The position numbers and the translations under genes were made by a program. From NCBI RefSeq assembly GCF_000189255.1, contig NZ_AEVS01000077.1, positions 1 through 64,000 of the forward strand: 64,000 nt of DNA. Direction: 5' to 3'. Below, piece after piece: positions 60,869-64,000 of this stretch. Each line of letters begins with the position of its first letter. The stretch's first letter is position 1. The notes under the pieces are model-generated. The model had not been told where the DNA came from. It ran no database searches and worked only from the letters and a program-made list of their open reading frames with translations. This DNA is from Vibrio brasiliensis LMG 20546. Lineage in GTDB: Bacteria > Pseudomonadota > Gammaproteobacteria > Enterobacterales > Vibrionaceae.

Positions 60869-61918
60869 ATGAACAAAACACTACTGGGCCTTGCAACTGC
60901 ATCACTACTTGCTGCCGGAGTTGCGAACGCGGCTGATTACAAGCTAACTGTACCTCACGTGACAACGACTGACGGATACAACCACCAATCTTTATTGGTA
61001 TTCAAGAACTTCGTTGAGTCTCGTTCTAACGGTCAGATCCAAGTAGATATCTATCCATCGGGCCAGCTATGTTCAAATGCTAAAGAGTGCATGGCTGGTG
61101 TACAGGCAGGCATGTTTGACTACTTCCAGACCACCATTCCTGAGCTAGGTAACTTCTGGCAACCAGTAGGCGCATTTGACCTGCCATACCTGCTACCAAA
61201 CGACCGAGTAGCGGAATGTGTCTATGATAACGAGAAGTTTATCGGCGATGTTCGAGGTGAGCTGCTTAAAAAAGCGCCGAACGTTCGTTTGATGGCGGTT
61301 TCGAACTCAGGTGGTTGGCGTAACATTGCAACAACCAGCAAACAGGTTAAGAGCCCAGAAGACGTGAAAGGTCTTAAGTTACGTACCGTTCCGGCAAAAG
61401 TTCAGCAAGAGCTTGTTAAAGAGCTTGGCGGCGCGCCAACACCGATCGCATGGCCTGAAGTATACACGGCGCTATCGACAGGTATGGTTGATGGTACTAA
61501 GAACGGTATCGTTGACATCGTGATGAACAAATTCCACGAGAGCCTGCACTTCATGATCTTGGATGGTCATGGATATATGGGCGGTGCTTGGGTGTTCAAC
61601 GACAATAAATTCAAGTCGTTCCCAGATGATCTGAAACAGGTAATTGTTGACGGTATTGCTGCTCAGAACCAATACCTACGCTCTTACCCTAAACACAAAG
61701 AGTATTCAGCGTACGAAGAGTTTAAAAAAGCTGACGGTGTAGTCTACAACCCGACGGTTGCTGAGAAAGAGGCCTTTAAACTTGCGTCTGAACCAGTTAA
61801 GGCTTCATTCCTGGAGACAACCGGTGCTGATGGTAAGAAATGGCTAGAGCGTTTTGAAAGCGAAATCAAAACCTGTGAAGCACAAATTCAAGCTGAATAC
61901 GATATCCAGTTTAACTAA
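60869..61918 (+). CDS. TRAP transporter substrate-binding protein (DctP type)
   Basis: A 349-residue periplasmic binding protein from ATG 60869 (AAAGGAAA upstream), with signal peptide MNKTLLGLATASLLAAGVANA. The DctP fold is clear: NGQIQVDIYPSGQLCSNAKECMAGVQAGMFDYFQTT, then KVKSPEDVKGLKLRTVPAKVQQELVKELGGAPTPIAWPEVYTALSTGMVDGTKNG in pieces. The conserved arginine of the carboxylate site is in LKLRTVPAK. Disulfide cysteines are possible (SNAKEC). The membrane components DctQM are not in the window and may lie beyond it. Directly upstream of a sulfoquinovosidase, so sulfoquinovose or its glyceride is a plausible ligand. Confidence 0.9.
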   Translation: MNKTLLGLATASLLAAGVANAADYKLTVPHVTTTDGYNHQSLLVFKNFVESRSNGQIQVDIYPSGQLCSNAKECMAGVQAGMFDYFQTTIPELGNFWQPVGAFDLPYLLPNDRVAECVYDNEKFIGDVRGELLKKAPNVRLMAVSNSGGWRNIATTSKQVKSPEDVKGLKLRTVPAKVQQELVKELGGAPTPIAWPEVYTALSTGMVDGTKNGIVDIVMNKFHESLHFMILDGHGYMGGAWVFNDNKFKSFPDDLKQVIVDGIAAQNQYLRSYPKHKEYSAYEEFKKADGVVYNPTVAEKEAFKLASEPVKASFLETTGADGKKWLERFESEIKTCEAQIQAEYDIQFN

Positions 61919-61937
61919 TCGAAATACATAAAAAACA

Positions 61938-61962
61938 GGGCGCCTTCGCCTGATGTGCGCCC
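61938..61962 (+). other. intercistronic hairpin after the TRAP gene
   Basis: GGGCGC and GCGCCC form a GC-rich 6-bp stem with a 13-base loop, 20 bases after the TRAP gene stop, without a T-run. Such stem-loops often protect an abundant binding-protein mRNA from decay and reduce downstream transcription. The rest of the 210-base gap holds nothing else obvious. Confidence 0.5.
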
Positions 61963-62128
61963 AAACCAATCGCCTTGGTGTTATGACTTAATGTTGAGTA
62001 ATAAAAGCTCGTTAAACATCGCTTAGCAATACACTCCTCAACACAGTTAATCGTGATTTTACCAGTAATATGACTCACATCGCCGATGTGGTTGGTGTCC
62101 CTTTGTCTAAATTTTGGAAGCCGCATTA

Positions 62129-64000
62129 ATGAAACTTGCCCAAACCTCTACCGGTTTTACTATCAGTCATAAAAACAGAACGGTATTTGAACACTCTGAA
62201 ATGAGCCCGGCGCTATATCTGGGTATCGGTCAAGGTACCTTCGATATGTATCGTGGTAACTTTGATATCTCTGATTATGTCTCTGAGCGTTTACCGCTTA
62301 AGAAGTTCTCGATTAAAGAAGAATCAGATCACATCGTGGTGACTTTTTTTGTCGATGGTGATGCGGCGTTAGAAGTGCGCCTGTTTGAAACAGAACAAAC
62401 ACGATTAAAAGCGGAATTTAACGCCCTTGAAGACAAATACAATCGCTTCTGGGTTCGGGTTGCTGCAACAGAGAATGAAGCCGTCTTTGGTTGTGGTGAG
62501 CAATTAAGTTACCTCAATCTGCGCGGAAAAAACTTCCCGCTGTGGAGCTCTGAGCCAGGGGTAGGTCGAAACAAAAGTACTTACACTACCTGGCAAGCGG
62601 ACGTGAAAGATAAGGCAGGTGGTGACTACTACACCACTAACTACCCGCAGCCAACTTTCGTATCTGACAAGAAGTACTTCTGCCATCTACAAACAACGGC
62701 TTACGCTGATTTCGATTTTTCCCACGCTGAGTATCATGAACTTCAATGTTGGAATATCCCCGACTACCTACTGTTTGACGCCGAAGAGTCGTTCCCGGCA
62801 CTAATGACCAACATCACTGATGTGTTTGGTCGTCAACCAGCTCTACCTGATTGGGTCTACAATGGTGTCATCCTTGGTATCCAGGGTGGTACAGACATTA
62901 CTCTAGATAAGGTTGCTGCAGCCCGCGAAGCTGGGATTGAAGTGGCAGGTGCATGGTGTCAGGACTGGCAAGGCATCAAGATGACTTCATTTGGTAAACG
63001 TCTTCAGTGGGACTGGCAGTGGAATGCGGACCTTTACCCTGATCTAGATAGCAAGATCCACCAAATGAAGGAAGACGGTATTCGCTTCTTGGGCTATATC
63101 AACCCATACGTTCTGGAAGACTTCCCACTCTATGAAGAAGCTTTCGAAAAGGGCTATTTAGCGACAAAAGAAGATGGTTCGAAGTACGTGGTCGATTTTG
63201 GTGAGTTTTATTGTGGTGTGGTCGACTTCACTAATCCTGAGGCGTGTGAATGGTACAAAGGTGTCATTCGAGCCAACATGATTGATTTCGGTCTTGATGG
63301 CTGGATGGGCGACTTTGGTGAGTACTTGCCAACAGACTGTTCACTTAACAACGGTGTTAGCGCGGAAATTGAACACAATAAATGGCCTTACCGCTGGGCG
63401 AAAGTGCAGCACGAAGCGATAGCAGAGGCAGGTAAGACTGACGATATTCTGTTCTTTATGCGTGCTGGCGCGACGGGTATGCAAGGCTACTGTCACGCAC
63501 TTTGGGCTGGTGACCAGTCGGTAATTTGGGAAAAAGATGATGGTCTGGCGTCGGTGATCCCGGCAGCACTCTCTGCAGGCTTAATGGGTAACGGCATCAG
63601 TCATAGTGACATCGGTGGCTACACGACTCTGCACGGCAATAAACGTTCGAAAGAGTTGTTCCAGCGCTGGGCGGAAATGGCTGCATTTACGCCAATTATG
63701 CGTAGCCATGAAGGTAACCGTCCTACCGATAACCATCAGTTTGATACTGATTCAGAGACAATGGCTCACCTTGCTCGTATGACTAAAATCTACAAGCACC
63801 TTAAGCCTTACATTAAAGCTGCGGTTGAAGAGAACGCTAGTAAAGGTATGCCAGTTCAGCGCCCGCTGTTTATGCATTACGAGCAGGACTCACAAGCATA
63901 CCAAATTCAATACCAGTACCTGTTTGGTCGTGACCTGATGGTAGCTCCGGTATACAACCAGGGTGAAACAGTGAAAGAGCTTTATCTACCTGAAGATGAG
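62129..64000 (+). CDS. yihQ: sulfoquinovosidase (GH31), truncated by the window end
   Basis: The first 624 residues of a GH31 glycosidase that runs off the right edge; E. coli YihQ has 678, so about 50 are missing. YihQ cleaves sulfoquinovosyl glycerol to sulfoquinovose and glycerol. Every diagnostic YihQ residue is present at a constant offset of ten: nucleophile Asp395 (GWMGDFGEYLP), acid Asp462 (WAGDQS), and the sulfonate-binding residues Arg291 and Trp294 (GKRLQWDWQW) and Tyr498 (DIGGYTT). These match Asp405, Asp472, Arg301, Trp304 and Tyr508. This sets it apart from ordinary alpha-glucosidases. No signal peptide is evident, so it is probably cytoplasmic. Start at 62129, GGAAG upstream. 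Confidence 0.93.
   Translation, partial: MKLAQTSTGFTISHKNRTVFEHSEMSPALYLGIGQGTFDMYRGNFDISDYVSERLPLKKFSIKEESDHIVVTFFVDGDAALEVRLFETEQTRLKAEFNALEDKYNRFWVRVAATENEAVFGCGEQLSYLNLRGKNFPLWSSEPGVGRNKSTYTTWQADVKDKAGGDYYTTNYPQPTFVSDKKYFCHLQTTAYADFDFSHAEYHELQCWNIPDYLLFDAEESFPALMTNITDVFGRQPALPDWVYNGVILGIQGGTDITLDKVAAAREAGIEVAGAWCQDWQGIKMTSFGKRLQWDWQWNADLYPDLDSKIHQMKEDGIRFLGYINPYVLEDFPLYEEAFEKGYLATKEDGSKYVVDFGEFYCGVVDFTNPEACEWYKGVIRANMIDFGLDGWMGDFGEYLPTDCSLNNGVSAEIEHNKWPYRWAKVQHEAIAEAGKTDDILFFMRAGATGMQGYCHALWAGDQSVIWEKDDGLASVIPAALSAGLMGNGISHSDIGGYTTLHGNKRSKELFQRWAEMAAFTPIMRSHEGNRPTDNHQFDTDSETMAHLARMTKIYKHLKPYIKAAVEENASKGMPVQRPLFMHYEQDSQAYQIQYQYLFGRDLMVAPVYNQGETVKELYLPEDE

Overview
The window reads as a chromosomal segment of a marine gammaproteobacterium, most probably Vibrio or a close Vibrionaceae relative. 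This rests on the mix of families (AttEFGH-type ABC system, DUF2999 and DUF3297 small proteins, CdaR-linked glyoxylate/glycerate genes, many MCP, AraC and LysE genes), on gammaproteobacterial ribosome binding sites, and on Rho-independent terminators between units. No rRNA, tRNA, CRISPR array, intact insertion sequence or prophage was seen. Species cannot be named from sequence reading alone.

Layout. (1) 1-10.2 kb is a glyoxylate/glycerate block. Malate synthase and a GlcG-like protein run leftward; glyoxylate carboligase, hydroxypyruvate isomerase, tartronate semialdehyde reductase, a CdaR-type regulator, a GntP-type permease and glycerate kinase run rightward. Together they send glyoxylate to malate or, through tartronate semialdehyde and glycerate, to phosphoglycerate. 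(2) 10.2-18.3 kb holds a frameshifted exported amidohydrolase, a GlxA-type regulator, an MBL-fold protein, a TetR regulator, KDPG aldolase, small unknowns, an SDR and a DEAD-box helicase. (3) 18.4-26.7 kb has an MCP, decayed mobile-element debris, an Lrp/LysE pair, an AraC/LysE pair, two more AraC regulators and a GNAT enzyme. (4) 26.7-31.8 kb has DUF2999, the AttEFGH-like lipoprotein/permease/ATPase operon and DUF3297.

(5) 32.1-34.9 kb is the most novel part: a compact rightward operon of a 42-residue peptide, a YcaO-domain enzyme and a fused permease-ATPase exporter. The layout is that of a minimal RiPP (ribosomally made, modified peptide) locus with no recognisable partner enzyme, protease or immunity gene. 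(6) 35-39.3 kb has rlhA and a self-contained YtrA-type GntR/ABC operon with a perfect 34-base palindromic operator. (7) 39.3-45.3 kb has a 50-residue protein, an MCP fused to hemerythrin, and a BaeSR-like two-component system with an exported DUF1566/EF-hand protein. BaeR-box-like direct repeats lie upstream of both the kinase gene and the DUF1566 gene.

(8) 45.5-54 kb is a sigma-54 regulon in one place: an NtrB/DctB-type kinase, an NtrC/DctD-type activator, and two targets with good -24/-12 promoters, namely a periplasmic glycerophosphodiester phosphodiesterase and a PhnD-PhnC-PhnE-PhnE importer. (9) 54-60.8 kb is mixed housekeeping and accessory genes: a ClsC-like phospholipase D lipoprotein, GNAT, two VOC proteins, YjdM, small proteins, a HAD phosphatase, a LysR regulator and YgjV. 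(10) 60.9 kb to the window end has a TRAP solute-binding protein followed by a sulfoquinovosidase cut by the window edge, suggesting the start of a sulfoquinovose utilisation locus.
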